From: DATBJJ01 sp036556425
Lineage (GTDB): Bacteria; Acidobacteriota; Vicinamibacteria; Vicinamibacterales; 2-12-FULL-66-21
Assembly: GCA_036556425.1 (NCBI GenBank)
Contig: DATBJJ010000077.1
Coordinates: 8,721 to 72,720 of the forward strand
Direction of reading: 5' to 3'
Length of the DNA stretch: 64,000 nt
Positions 1-8,761 of the stretch are shown piece after piece (the first letter of the stretch is position 1; each line of letters starts with the position of its first letter). Under the pieces are notes generated by a model. The model was not told the origin of the DNA and ran no database searches. It saw only the letters and a program-made list of their open reading frames with translations. The translations under genes and the position numbers were made by a program.

Positions 1-197
1 ATGGAGTGCGTGCCGATCTCGTGCACGCGCAAGTACACGTCCCATCCGAACGGCATGAACACCGCGTCGAGGTCTGGTGCCAGCGTGCCGAGCACGCCGG
101 CGGCGACGCTCCCTCGAATCGGTCGATCGTCTTGCGAACCAGGCGCGAGCGCGGCGATGAGCGTACGGCCGAGCGCGACGTGCGAGACAGGATCCAT
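1..197 (-). CDS. Metal-dependent hydrolase, YdjM/DUF457-like (N-terminal part only)
   Basis: The minus-strand reading frame opens with ATG at 197 and runs off the left edge of the window, giving about 65 residues. It begins MDPVSHVALGRTL and continues with the segments APDLDAVF and HEIGTHS. This pattern of an early His, a PDLD motif and a His-rich turn is typical of the YdjM/DUF457 family of inner-membrane metal-dependent hydrolases. The start is 7 nt after the stop of the acyltransferase gene, so the two are probably co-transcribed. The catalytic role of the family is poorly defined, and most of the protein lies outside the window, so the family call is moderate. Confidence 0.6.
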   Translation of the reverse strand, partial: MDPVSHVALGRTLIAALAPGSQDDRPIRGSVAAGVLGTLAPDLDAVFMPFGWDVYLRVHEIGTHS

Positions 198-204
198 TGC
201 ACTG

Positions 205-1152
205 TCAGTCGAGACCGTGGTACTCGTCGCGCTGCGCGTCCCAGTAGCGGTAGAAGTGGTACCAATACTCGGGATGCGCGCGCACGCGATCGGCGATTGC
301 GTCGGCGACCTGCTGCGCACCGTGGGCGATGGCCTCGTCGCGCGGGCGATCGTTGGCGACGAAGATCGGCTCGCTGGGTAGGACGCTGAAACGGCCCGGG
401 CCGATCCGCTCGATCGAGCAGGGCAGCAGCGGCGCGCCGCTCACGTAAGCCATCAGCAGCGGGGTCCGCAGGATCCAGGCGGGCCGGCCGAACAGGGTGA
501 CCGGCACACGATCTCGCCCGTAATGCCGATCGACGAGCATCGCAACGACTCGATTGGCCGCGAGATGGCGCCGAATCTGGAGCGGCGTGTCGAGCGACTG
601 CCGGACCTCGATCGTTTCCGCACCGAGCCGTTCACGGATCTCCCGCCGGATGCGATTGACCGTTGGATCGATTTCGGCCATGGCGACGATCGTCAACGGC
701 ATGTCGAGCGCGCGCCGGATCAAGAGGCTGCCCAGCTCCCAGTTCCCGTAGTGGCCGGTGACGAGGATGAGACCTCTTCCCTTGGCGAGGAGCCCCTTGA
801 GCACCGCGCCGTGCTCGTCCACGAGGTCGAACATCGCGCGCGCGTTCTCGGTCGACAGCGCGCGCAAGAAGTCGATGACGTCGAGCGCATAGCTCCGAAG
901 GATCCGCAGCGCGCGGCGATTGAGCGACGCGCGGTCCTCGCCCGGAAAGAGCGGCGCGAGGTTGTGCGCGAGCGCGTCTCGCGTGCGCGGCATCGTCCGC
1001 CAGGCGATCCACGTGCCGATGTGGCCGATGGCGTACGACACCGCGCGCGGAAGGGTGCGGACGCCGTAATACGTCGCCGTGAAGATCGCACCGTTGTTGA
1101 GACCGTGAAGAGTCCAGCGGCGGGGCGTGTCGGTTTTCGGCGGGCCGGTCAC
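205..1152 (-). CDS. LpxL/HtrB-like lysophospholipid acyltransferase
   Basis: This 315-residue protein is an acyltransferase of the LpxL/HtrB (lipid A late acyltransferase) superfamily. These enzymes move an acyl chain from acyl-ACP onto a membrane lipid at the inner membrane. The catalytic block HYGNWE is at residues 134-139, preceded by a GLILVTG strand, and an MLVDRHYGRD segment follows near 205-214. Length is normal for the family. I chose the GTG at 1152 because it overlaps the upstream glycosyltransferase stop by four bases (GTGA); an open frame continues upstream but would sit inside that gene. Homologues of this gene occur in aryl-polyene loci, so it may acylate the local polyketide product rather than lipid A. 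The acceptor is an inference. Confidence 0.85.
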   Translation of the reverse strand: MTGPPKTDTPRRWTLHGLNNGAIFTATYYGVRTLPRAVSYAIGHIGTWIAWRTMPRTRDALAHNLAPLFPGEDRASLNRRALRILRSYALDVIDFLRALSTENARAMFDLVDEHGAVLKGLLAKGRGLILVTGHYGNWELGSLLIRRALDMPLTIVAMAEIDPTVNRIRREIRERLGAETIEVRQSLDTPLQIRRHLAANRVVAMLVDRHYGRDRVPVTLFGRPAWILRTPLLMAYVSGAPLLPCSIERIGPGRFSVLPSEPIFVANDRPRDEAIAHGAQQVADAIADRVRAHPEYWYHFYRYWDAQRDEYHGLD

Positions 1153-1832
1153 GGGCGTTCGATAAAGCGATAGTAGACGGCGAGAAAGCAGGTACGGGTC
1201 GTGTCGCGAACGGGACGGAGCTTGCTCTGCTGACCGGCGTACACCGCCGTCACTGGCACCGTCGTCATCGTGGCCCCGCGCCGCGCTAACTTCACCAGCA
1301 TCTCGGTTTCGATGTCGTACCCGCGCGCCTTCAATGTGATTCCACGGAGCGCCTCCAGGCGGAACACGCGAAACCCGCACTGGGTGTCGCGAAAGCGGCC
1401 CCCCACGAACCAGCTCAGCACGCGGCTGCCTACACGGTTTGCGTGGTACCGCGACGCGGGCATCTCATCACGCGCGAACCGGCGCTCGGCGAGAACGACG
1501 TCAGCTCCAGACGTGGCCGCCGCCTCGAGGAGGCGCGGTGCTTCGCTCGGAAGGTGCTGCATGTCTCCATCCAGCATCAGCGCGTGCGTGAAACCTCGTT
1601 CCATCGCGACGGCAATCGCCGTGCGGATCGCGTGCCCCTTCCCGCGGTTGCCGCCGTACCCGAGCACCTCGGCGCCGGCGCGCCGCGCGATCGCGGCCGT
1701 TCCATCCGACGATCCGTCGTCGACGACGAGCACGCGATCGACGACGCCCGTGAGGCCGTTGACAACGTCCGCGATGGTGCGCGCCTCGTTGAAGGCCGGA
1801 ACGATCGCGATCGTCCGCATGCTCGCGCTCAT
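1149..1832 (-). CDS. Family 2 glycosyltransferase, dolichol-phosphate-mannose-synthase-like
   Basis: This 227-residue GT-A fold enzyme probably transfers a sugar from a nucleotide sugar to a lipid carrier or product. Visible motifs are IAIVPAFNE near the N terminus, VVDDGSSDGT at 37-45, the metal-binding DGD at 88-90 and DTQCGFR at 149-155, which is typical of DPM-synthase-like GT2 enzymes. No transmembrane tail is evident. The ATG at 1832 overlaps the stop of the MMPL transporter gene (ATGA), and its own stop overlaps the acyltransferase start, so transporter, glycosyltransferase and acyltransferase form one translationally coupled unit. Xanthomonadin and aryl-polyene loci also pair a GT2 with an acyltransferase. 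Confidence 0.85.
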   Translation of the reverse strand: MSASMRTIAIVPAFNEARTIADVVNGLTGVVDRVLVVDDGSSDGTAAIARRAGAEVLGYGGNRGKGHAIRTAIAVAMERGFTHALMLDGDMQHLPSEAPRLLEAAATSGADVVLAERRFARDEMPASRYHANRVGSRVLSWFVGGRFRDTQCGFRVFRLEALRGITLKARGYDIETEMLVKLARRGATMTTVPVTAVYAGQQSKLRPVRDTTRTCFLAVYYRFIERP

Positions 1833-4291
1833 GCGGCCCGCTCGTGCCCCAGCCACGTCAGGATGGCAGGCAGGACGAACAGCGACGCAGCAGCGAGCGC
1901 GATGGTGCTCACCCCCGAGACGACGCCGATCGACCGAAGAGGCGGATAGGTCGACGTGATCAACGTTCCGTATCCGAGGAACGTGATCGTGGCAGCGACG
2001 AGAATCACGGGTGCGAGCTCTGATATGGCGTGCATCGCGTTCCCGCGCTCGCGATAGCGGTGCACGACGTGGACGCCGTAGTCGACACCGATGCCGACGA
2101 ACGTCACGACGGCGAATAGCGCGAAGAGATCCAGCGCGACGCCGGCCAGTGCCAGCGCTCCAGCCGCCCACACGATGCCGATGGCGGTGGGCGCGAGCGA
2201 CAGCAGCGACAGGCGCCAGTTGCGAAACGCTGCGAGCACGAGAACGATCACGACGATCGACCCGATCGACAAGCCTTTGACGAACTGTGGCAGGAAGCGA
2301 TCCGCCAGCTCGCGATTGACGAGGGCGAGCCCCGTCAGCGTCGCGTGTGGATCGACGGCGGCAACGGCATTCGCAAGCGCCGAGGCATCCTCGTTGCGCG
2401 TGGGGAACGCATACGTCGCAAGCATCCACTCCTTATCGCGGCGAGCGATGAACCGGCCGATCAGATCGCCAAGACCGTGCTCCACATAGCCGTCGTAGGT
2501 GAGCCGTTGGCCTGGTTGCAGCAGCATCGGCAGACGTTCGCGAAAGGGCGCGAACGAGCCCGCGCGAAATCCTTCGGCGACTTCGGCCTCGCCCAGTCGA
2601 GCGGCGACCTTGTCGGGTGCGATTTCCTTCAGCATCTGCCCACGTGTTGCCTGCGTCGCTTCCGAAGGCAGCAGCGACGACGGCGCCTGTACGGGGATGA
2701 GTGGCAGCACGGTCGTCAGCTTCGATCGCAAGCGCTCGTTTGCCGCCAGGAGATCGTCTAGATTCGCACCTCTCGCGATCACCACGTACACGTCGTTCGG
2801 CAAGCCGAACATCGGCGCGATCTGCTGCAGCAACGTGGCGCCTGGCGTGACCGATCGCAAACGATCGAGCGTTGGATTGATCTCCAGCCGCGTCGCGGCC
2901 GCGCCCAGAACGAGCGTGACGACAGCGGCGGCGACGAGAATGAGCTGCGTGCGGCGACCCACCCACGCCGCGAAGCGCGGCATCAACAGCGATCGCGCCG
3001 GCCTCGCCGGCCGTTTTCTCGGCAAGAGCGCGGGAACGAGCACGAGCGTCAGCAGCCCGCAGAGCACCATGCTGTGCCCGATCAAGGCGCCGAGCTGCTC
3101 GAGGCTCGGAAAATCCACGAACATCAAGCCGTAGAACGTTGCCGCCGTCGTCCACATGCCGAGCAGCATGCTCGAGGCCGGACCGCCAAGGCCATCGATC
3201 GCCGACGGCGGATCGTCGCCGGCGCGGATCGCGAGCGTATACGCGACATAGAGCAGGACGACGCCGTCGACGCCGAGCCCGAACAACATCGCGCTCGAGG
3301 CCGTTGCGGCCGCCGAGAGCGTCGCGCCCGTCAGCCCGAGCATGCCGAGCGTGAGAATCAACGACACGGCGGACGGAATCGATCCGACGACGACGAGCCA
3401 GAGCGATCTGAAGACAATGAACAGGAGCGGAAGAATCAGCGCGAGCGATCCAACCGTGTTGACGATGCTCTCACGCCGGATCACCGATTCGGTCTCGACC
3501 GCAATCCGGTGGCCTCCGGCGAATTGCACGCGCAGCGGCCTCCGAGGCGCCGCGCCCGATCCGCTTTCCGCGTCGGGCGCCGGCGCCATCGGTGCGGCCC
3601 GAAGCGCCTCGAGCCGGCCCATCAACGCGCGCGAGAACTCGCCGTCGAACGGCGGCCGCTCGGGCTTTGCGATGAGCAGCCGGCTCTGGCCGTCGGCCGA
3701 GACGTACCCGGCGTCATTCACGCCCAGATTGACGCCGGCCTGCGCCGCGCCGAGCTCGTCTCGCACCAGATCGAACAGCGCGAGCGGATCGTGCCTCACC
3801 ATGTCGGCGACCGCCGGCGACGGTACGGTCAGCAGTGCCCTGCGCGATCGCAGCGTTTGCCGCAGCGTGTCACCCTCGAAGCGCCGCAACGCTTGCCGCA
3901 GACGATCGTCGCTCAACAGGAGCAGCCGGCGATCGCCCAGCCAGTTCAAATCGCGCGAGCGATCGAGCCGCCCCGTATCGACGCGCGTGATGCCTGGTGT
4001 GCCACGCAGGCGTTCGGCCCAGGCGTCGACGTCGTCGTCGTGCTCGCCGATGTCCTTTCCCGGCGCGGAGAGGATCACATACAAATCGTCGGCGCTGCCG
4101 AAGGTCTCGACGAACGTGCGGAACGCCGGCACGGTCCGCCCTTCGCGCGGCAGCAGGCTCAGCACGTCGGTGTCGAAGCTCAGGCCGCGAAGACCGATCG
4201 CCGAGAGAGCGGCCAGCACGAGAACAGCAGCGATCGCGTTCGCACGATGGCGGCGCGACCACGACAGGATGCGAGGAATTGGTGAGCTCAC
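1829..4291 (-). CDS. MMPL/RND-family lipid exporter (HpnN/ApeM-like)
   Basis: This 820-residue protein has the duplicated RND layout of MMPL exporters. There is a first membrane helix near residues 18-38, a large periplasmic loop with FDTDVLSLLP just after it, a helix bundle containing FGLGVDGVVLLYVAY, a second loop beginning LEINPTLDRL, and a second bundle containing GIGVDYGVHVVHRYRE. Such proteins move lipids (hopanoids, mycolates, aryl polyenes) out of the inner membrane. The start is a GTG at 4291, the first codon of the helix-bearing frame. It heads a coupled operon with the glycosyltransferase and acyltransferase, and is divergent from the radical SAM gene across 62 bp. Export of the polyketide lipid made by this locus is the likely role. 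Confidence 0.85.
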   Translation of the reverse strand: MSSPIPRILSWSRRHRANAIAAVLVLAALSAIGLRGLSFDTDVLSLLPREGRTVPAFRTFVETFGSADDLYVILSAPGKDIGEHDDDVDAWAERLRGTPGITRVDTGRLDRSRDLNWLGDRRLLLLSDDRLRQALRRFEGDTLRQTLRSRRALLTVPSPAVADMVRHDPLALFDLVRDELGAAQAGVNLGVNDAGYVSADGQSRLLIAKPERPPFDGEFSRALMGRLEALRAAPMAPAPDAESGSGAAPRRPLRVQFAGGHRIAVETESVIRRESIVNTVGSLALILPLLFIVFRSLWLVVVGSIPSAVSLILTLGMLGLTGATLSAAATASSAMLFGLGVDGVVLLYVAYTLAIRAGDDPPSAIDGLGGPASSMLLGMWTTAATFYGLMFVDFPSLEQLGALIGHSMVLCGLLTLVLVPALLPRKRPARPARSLLMPRFAAWVGRRTQLILVAAAVVTLVLGAAATRLEINPTLDRLRSVTPGATLLQQIAPMFGLPNDVYVVIARGANLDDLLAANERLRSKLTTVLPLIPVQAPSSLLPSEATQATRGQMLKEIAPDKVAARLGEAEVAEGFRAGSFAPFRERLPMLLQPGQRLTYDGYVEHGLGDLIGRFIARRDKEWMLATYAFPTRNEDASALANAVAAVDPHATLTGLALVNRELADRFLPQFVKGLSIGSIVVIVLVLAAFRNWRLSLLSLAPTAIGIVWAAGALALAGVALDLFALFAVVTFVGIGVDYGVHVVHRYRERGNAMHAISELAPVILVAATITFLGYGTLITSTYPPLRSIGVVSGVSTIALAAASLFVLPAILTWLGHERAA

Positions 4292-4353
4292 AGCGGGAGG
4301 GCGCGCTCGATCACCCGCGCTTTCGGCACTATGTTACGCTTCGGCGCTGATCC

Positions 4354-5871
4354 ATGCACGTGCTGCTGTTGCGTCCGGTTCCGGGAAACGAGCGATTCGG
4401 GCTCGGACCGTTCTTTCGCATCGAGCCGCTCGGCATGGAGTACATCGCGGCGGCGCTCGAGGCGAAGGGGCACACGGTCACGCTCGCCGACTTGCGATTC
4501 AGCGGTTCGATCGAGCGGCAGTTGCGAGCGAGCCGTCCAGGTCTCATCGGCATCGCGGCCATGCACGCGCTCGAGACCGATGACGTCGTGGCGCTCGCCG
4601 CCCGCGTTCGCCGCCTCGCGCCGGACGTCCCGATCGTCATCGGCGGTCATACCGCGGCCGCGTACCCTCGTCCGTTCTTGACCGATCCGATCGACGCCGT
4701 CATTCAGGACGACGGGGAGCGCGTGGTGCCCCGGCTGGCCGATGCGCTCGCGGCCGGACGTCCGATCCGCGACGTCGCCGGGTTGACGGTTCGCGAGCGA
4801 TCGGGAGAGACGATTGTCACCGCACCAGATCCCTCGCCCTTCGAGCTGGACGAGGTCCCGCTGCCCGCACGCCATCACGTCGCACGCTGGCGCCGCCAAT
4901 ACGCCTGCCTCGCCCATCGTCCAGCGTGGCTGATCGAGACGGCGCGCGGCTGCCCGTTTCGGTGCTCGTTCTGTTCGATCTGGCAGCTCCACGCGCGCTC
5001 GGTGCGCGAGCGATCGATCGAGTCCGTGTGCGGCGACTTCGCGGCGTCGGGGGATCATGTGTTCGTCGCCGACGATTTGTTCTGGTATCACCCGCCGCGC
5101 AGCCTTGCGCTCGCTCGAGAGCTGCGGCGGCGGGGCATTCGCAAGCAATGGATTCTCGTGCAGAGCCGCGTCGATCTCGTCGGGCGTCATGCGGAGCTGC
5201 TCGAGGCGTGGCGGCCGCTCGCGAAGGACTTCGACATTTTCTTCGGGCTCGAGGCGGCGACCAACGAGGGCCTGAGCGGATTGAAGAAGGATGCGACGGT
5301 CGATCAGACTGCGCAAGGCGTTGCGATCGCGCGAGGTCTCGGGTACGGTGTCACCGGCAACTTCGTGATCGATCCGGATTGGCAAGAAGCGGACTTCGAG
5401 AACCTGTGGGCGTTCGTCGAACGGCATCAGCTGTTCCAGGCCGGGTTCACGATCCTCACGCCGCTGCCGGGGACGTCGTACTTCGAGGAGATGCGTTCGC
5501 GGGTCGCGTCGCAGCCCTGGGCGCATTTCGACATGCACCATTTGCTCTGGGAACCGAAGCTCGGCCCCGAGCGATTCTTCGCGCTCTATTGCGAGACCTG
5601 GCGGCGCTCGGTCTTGAATCTTCGCGGACGCAAGAGCGTGTGGCGATGGATGCGCGAGGTCGATCCACGCAATCTGCTGTTCCTGCTGCGCGCGCTGACG
5701 CGGACACAACGCATGATGTCGCCAGACCACTACCTGGCGGAACTAAGAACAGTCTTGACGTCCTCGAAGGTCATGAGTTTGGATTCGCCGCCCGGAAACG
5801 TCATGCGCATGGCGGAGAGCAACAGCGACGTGCGATCGACCCAGAGCTCGAGGCGCGCCAGCCCTTCCTGA
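4354..5871 (+). CDS. B12-binding-domain radical SAM protein, HpnR-like
   Basis: This 505-residue protein has an N-terminal cobalamin-binding-like domain (about 1-140, with FFRIEPLGMEYIAAALE) and a radical SAM core. The 4Fe-4S cluster motif CPFRCSFC places cysteines at 200, 204 and 207. Class B radical SAM methylases use methylcobalamin to methylate unactivated carbons; the FRIEPLG block resembles the hopanoid C-3 methylase HpnR. No squalene-hopene cyclase is in the window, so the substrate is unknown and could be the local polyketide. The family-like sequence ends near residue 466 (MMSPDHYLAE). The last ~47 residues are low complexity and lie antisense to the 3' end of the convergent LolA gene, overlapping it by 142 nt. 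Confidence 0.82.
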   Translation: MHVLLLRPVPGNERFGLGPFFRIEPLGMEYIAAALEAKGHTVTLADLRFSGSIERQLRASRPGLIGIAAMHALETDDVVALAARVRRLAPDVPIVIGGHTAAAYPRPFLTDPIDAVIQDDGERVVPRLADALAAGRPIRDVAGLTVRERSGETIVTAPDPSPFELDEVPLPARHHVARWRRQYACLAHRPAWLIETARGCPFRCSFCSIWQLHARSVRERSIESVCGDFAASGDHVFVADDLFWYHPPRSLALARELRRRGIRKQWILVQSRVDLVGRHAELLEAWRPLAKDFDIFFGLEAATNEGLSGLKKDATVDQTAQGVAIARGLGYGVTGNFVIDPDWQEADFENLWAFVERHQLFQAGFTILTPLPGTSYFEEMRSRVASQPWAHFDMHHLLWEPKLGPERFFALYCETWRRSVLNLRGRKSVWRWMREVDPRNLLFLLRALTRTQRMMSPDHYLAELRTVLTSSKVMSLDSPPGNVMRMAESNSDVRSTQSSRRASPS

Positions 5872-6356
5872 ATCTGCTTCCGCTTTGGCACCATCGTGAC
5901 GAGGTAGGTACCGGGCCGATCGGTCGCCTCGCGCGCTGCGATGTCGAAGTGGCTCCGAAGCTCGCTCGGCGAGCTGTCGATGAAGTACTTCTGCACGCGC
6001 CGCTGCGCGGCGCCGATGTCCTTCGTGCTGTGAATGCCGGCGGCCGGCCACGAGACGGTCATCTTGTCGCCGTCGATCGAGACGACGCGTGGAGAGGGAT
6101 CGGTGTAGCGCAGCGCGACGTGCGACGGGCGTTCCACGACGACCGTGCCGCGCTCGACCAGTGGTTTTGCGAGGAGCGTGGACGTCGACGTCTCCGTGAA
6201 CGACGCGGTCAAGGTCTTGAGGCCGGCATTCTGCTTCTGGCCGCGCTCGTACAGCTCGTCGAACAGATCGCGTGCGGACGATCGCGAATTCGCGATCTGC
6301 GCCGCGGCGACAACCGCAATCGCCGCAATCAGTCGCGCGTGCTTTTGAACCTTCAC
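5730..6356 (-). CDS. LolA-like outer-membrane lipoprotein carrier protein
   Basis: This 208-residue protein starts with a signal peptide (VKVQKHARLIAAIAVVAAAQIANS) and continues with the LolA-type half-barrel pattern: TLTASFTETSTST, a strand ending in ERGTVVVERPSHVALRYTDP, and LELWVDRTSLLLSAMRMTFPGGE near the C terminus. Canonical LolA ferries lipoproteins through the periplasm; LolA paralogues in aryl-polyene/xanthomonadin loci (ApeL) are thought to carry the lipid product. The GTG at 6356 begins the signal peptide and no ATG is available nearby. It is divergent from the KS-beta gene with only 26 bp between starts, and its 3' end overlaps the convergent radical SAM gene by 142 nt. A dedicated carrier is more likely than the housekeeping LolA. 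Confidence 0.82.
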   Translation of the reverse strand: MKVQKHARLIAAIAVVAAAQIANSRSSARDLFDELYERGQKQNAGLKTLTASFTETSTSTLLAKPLVERGTVVVERPSHVALRYTDPSPRVVSIDGDKMTVSWPAAGIHSTKDIGAAQRRVQKYFIDSSPSELRSHFDIAAREATDRPGTYLVTMVPKRKQIQEGLARLELWVDRTSLLLSAMRMTFPGGESKLMTFEDVKTVLSSAR

Positions 6357-6382
6357 AATCCGGAATGGTAACGTACGCCGCG

Positions 6383-7600
6383 ATGCAGCAACCGATCGCG
6401 ATCACCGGCGTCGGCGTCGTCTCGCCGTTCGGCGATTCGCCCGTGTCGTTCAGGGACGGGCTGCTGAGCGGACGCTCCGCGATCGCCCCGGATTCGAAGT
6501 TCGCGGCGTTCGGCTGCCGGTCGACGCTCGCGGCGCGCGTGGCTGGATTCGATCCCGCCGCGTGGATTGCTCCGATGAAGCTGCGCCGCATGGATGCGAC
6601 CGGGCCGTTTGCGCTCGTCGCGCTGCAGCAAGCGATGGCGCAGGCAGGGTATGCCGTCAAGGCGGACGGCGATCCGCGCGCCGGCGTCGTGCTCGGAACC
6701 TACAGCGCGGGCGGCCAAGCGACGAGCGAATACCTCGACGCGCTGTTTCGCGGCGGTCCTTCGGGCGCGCCTGCGCTCCTCTTCAACAGCACCGTCGGCA
6801 ATGCCGCGACAGGGCTCGCGGGCCTCGAGTACAAGCTCTGCGGACCGAACGCGACCATCAGTCAAAAGGAGGCGTCCGGTCTCGGCGCGATCGTGACGGC
6901 GGTCGACTTGCTGCGTCTCGATCGCGCGGACGCGTTGGGGACGGGCGGCATGGACGCGATCTTCGACACGTTCTATCGCGCCCACGATCGATTCGACGTG
7001 ATGAGCGATCGGAGCGCCTTCGACGATTCGCACGCGCCGTTCAGCGCGTCGCGCGCCGGCTTCGTCATGGGCGAAGGGGCGTACACCCTTTGGCTCGAGC
7101 CGGCTGCGAACGAGGCGCGACCCGTTGTCGGCGAGATTCTTGGAACCGGCGCGGCCAGCGCGCCGTGTCCGCTGAACGCGTGGCCGGCGGATCCCGAACC
7201 ACTCACACGCACGATGGCGCTGGCGATTGCCGACGCGGGACTGGCGCCCTCTGACGTGCACGTCGTGTACGCGTCGGCGAACGCGACGAGGGCGCTCGAC
7301 GCCGTCGAGGCGCGCGCGTTGAAGGCGCTGTTCGGTTCGGCGCGGCCGGTCATCACCTCAATCAAAGGCGCGATCGGAGAATCGGGTGCATCGGGCGCCG
7401 CGGCCTGCGTTGCCGCCCTGCTATGCGGCGGTCTTGGCCGTGTTCCACCCGCCGCAGGTCTCGTCCGTCCTGACTCGTGGGCGCAGTCGCTGCGTCTTGC
7501 GACCGGGGCGACCGACGCGCCGGGAGAAATCGCGCTCGTCAACAGCGTCGCGAGCGGCGGCGCGCTGTTCAGCGTCGTGCTGCGCGTGAGACGCCGATAA
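6383..7600 (+). CDS. KS-beta / chain-length-factor-like beta-ketoacyl synthase without catalytic residues
   Basis: This 405-residue protein has the thiolase fold of FabF-type ketosynthases (start PIAITGVGVVSPFG, later RAGFVMGEGAYTLWLE) at full length. The active-site positions are replaced. The Cys of FabF is Glu163 (SQKEASG at 160-166), the first His is Ser298 (VYASANAT region) and the second His is Glu333 (KGAIGE at 328-333). It therefore cannot condense by itself and matches the KS-beta/CLF role, setting chain length in a heterodimer with an intact KS-alpha such as the one at 13452-14663. The ATG at 6383 is preferred because it sits directly before the family's N-terminal strand; an in-frame ATG at 6365 is possible. 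Neither has a clear Shine-Dalgarno. Confidence 0.85.
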   Translation: MQQPIAITGVGVVSPFGDSPVSFRDGLLSGRSAIAPDSKFAAFGCRSTLAARVAGFDPAAWIAPMKLRRMDATGPFALVALQQAMAQAGYAVKADGDPRAGVVLGTYSAGGQATSEYLDALFRGGPSGAPALLFNSTVGNAATGLAGLEYKLCGPNATISQKEASGLGAIVTAVDLLRLDRADALGTGGMDAIFDTFYRAHDRFDVMSDRSAFDDSHAPFSASRAGFVMGEGAYTLWLEPAANEARPVVGEILGTGAASAPCPLNAWPADPEPLTRTMALAIADAGLAPSDVHVVYASANATRALDAVEARALKALFGSARPVITSIKGAIGESGASGAAACVAALLCGGLGRVPPAAGLVRPDSWAQSLRLATGATDAPGEIALVNSVASGGALFSVVLRVRRR

Positions 7601-7609
7601 CGCGCACAA

Positions 7610-7676
7610 ATGCGGATCACGCGGATCGGATTCGCGGAATCTGCGGAATCGGCGTCTATCCGCGCGGTCCGCGTCT
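7610..7676. repeat. Degenerate GCGGATC/GCGGAATC intergenic repeat
   Basis: The gap after the KS-beta gene carries four close copies of GCGGATC or GCGGAATC followed by an inverted version (TCTATCCGCGCGGTCCGCG). It has no coding potential and looks like a short dispersed repeat or a decayed hairpin. A transcription-termination role is possible but there is no T tract. Confidence 0.4.
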
Positions 7677-7725
7677 AACGGATGTATGATTTTGCCGCCA
7701 GTTCCTCCATTCGCCTCGTGACCGT

Positions 7726-8481
<756 letters not shown>

Positions 8482-8491
8482 AACGGTGCGT

Positions 8492-8761
8492 ATGGCTGAG
8501 CCTGCAGCGGATCTGAAAGAGGAAATCAAGCGCGCGATCGTTCGGAGCCTCCGCTTGCCGATGGCGCCGGAAGCGATCGAGAACGGCGTGTCGCTCTTCG
8601 GCGAAGGCCTCGGCCTCGACTCGATCGACGTGCTCGAGCTCGTGCTGGAAATCGAGCGGACGTTTGGCGTCGCGATCGCCGACGAGCAGACCGGCGCCAA
8701 AGTCCTGCGCTCCGTAGATTCGATCGCCGACTACATCACAGCCGCCAGGAATCCCACGTGA
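8492..8761 (+). CDS. Acyl carrier protein
   Basis: This 89-residue protein is an acyl carrier protein. The phosphopantetheine attachment motif is GLDSIDVLELV with Ser44, followed by a helix containing EIERTFGV and a C-terminal helix VDSIADYI. It would carry the growing chain between KS, KR and acyltransferase in the cytoplasm. ATG at 8492 gives a normal ACP length; an in-frame GTG at 8486 would add two residues. Its TGA overlaps the GTG of the polysaccharide deacetylase by four bases, which ties the PKS genes and the envelope genes into one transcript. It is the only ACP in the window, whereas aryl-polyene loci usually have two. Confidence 0.9.
   Translation: MAEPAADLKEEIKRAIVRSLRLPMAPEAIENGVSLFGEGLGLDSIDVLELVLEIERTFGVAIADEQTGAKVLRSVDSIADYITAARNPT

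Noticed and set aside
1829..5871. Hopanoid biosynthesis cluster, based on HpnN-like and HpnR-like genes
   Set aside because: No cyclase or other hpn gene is present, and the neighbours are PKS and LolA-type genes.
6383..7600. Reading the KS-beta gene as a pseudogene because the active site is lost
   Set aside because: Length, frame and fold motifs are intact and an intact KS-alpha is in the same locus, which is the known KS-alpha/KS-beta pattern.
7685..7690. TATGAT upstream of the ketoreductase gene as a promoter
   Set aside because: No -35-like hexamer is found at proper distance; the region before it is the GCGGATC repeat.
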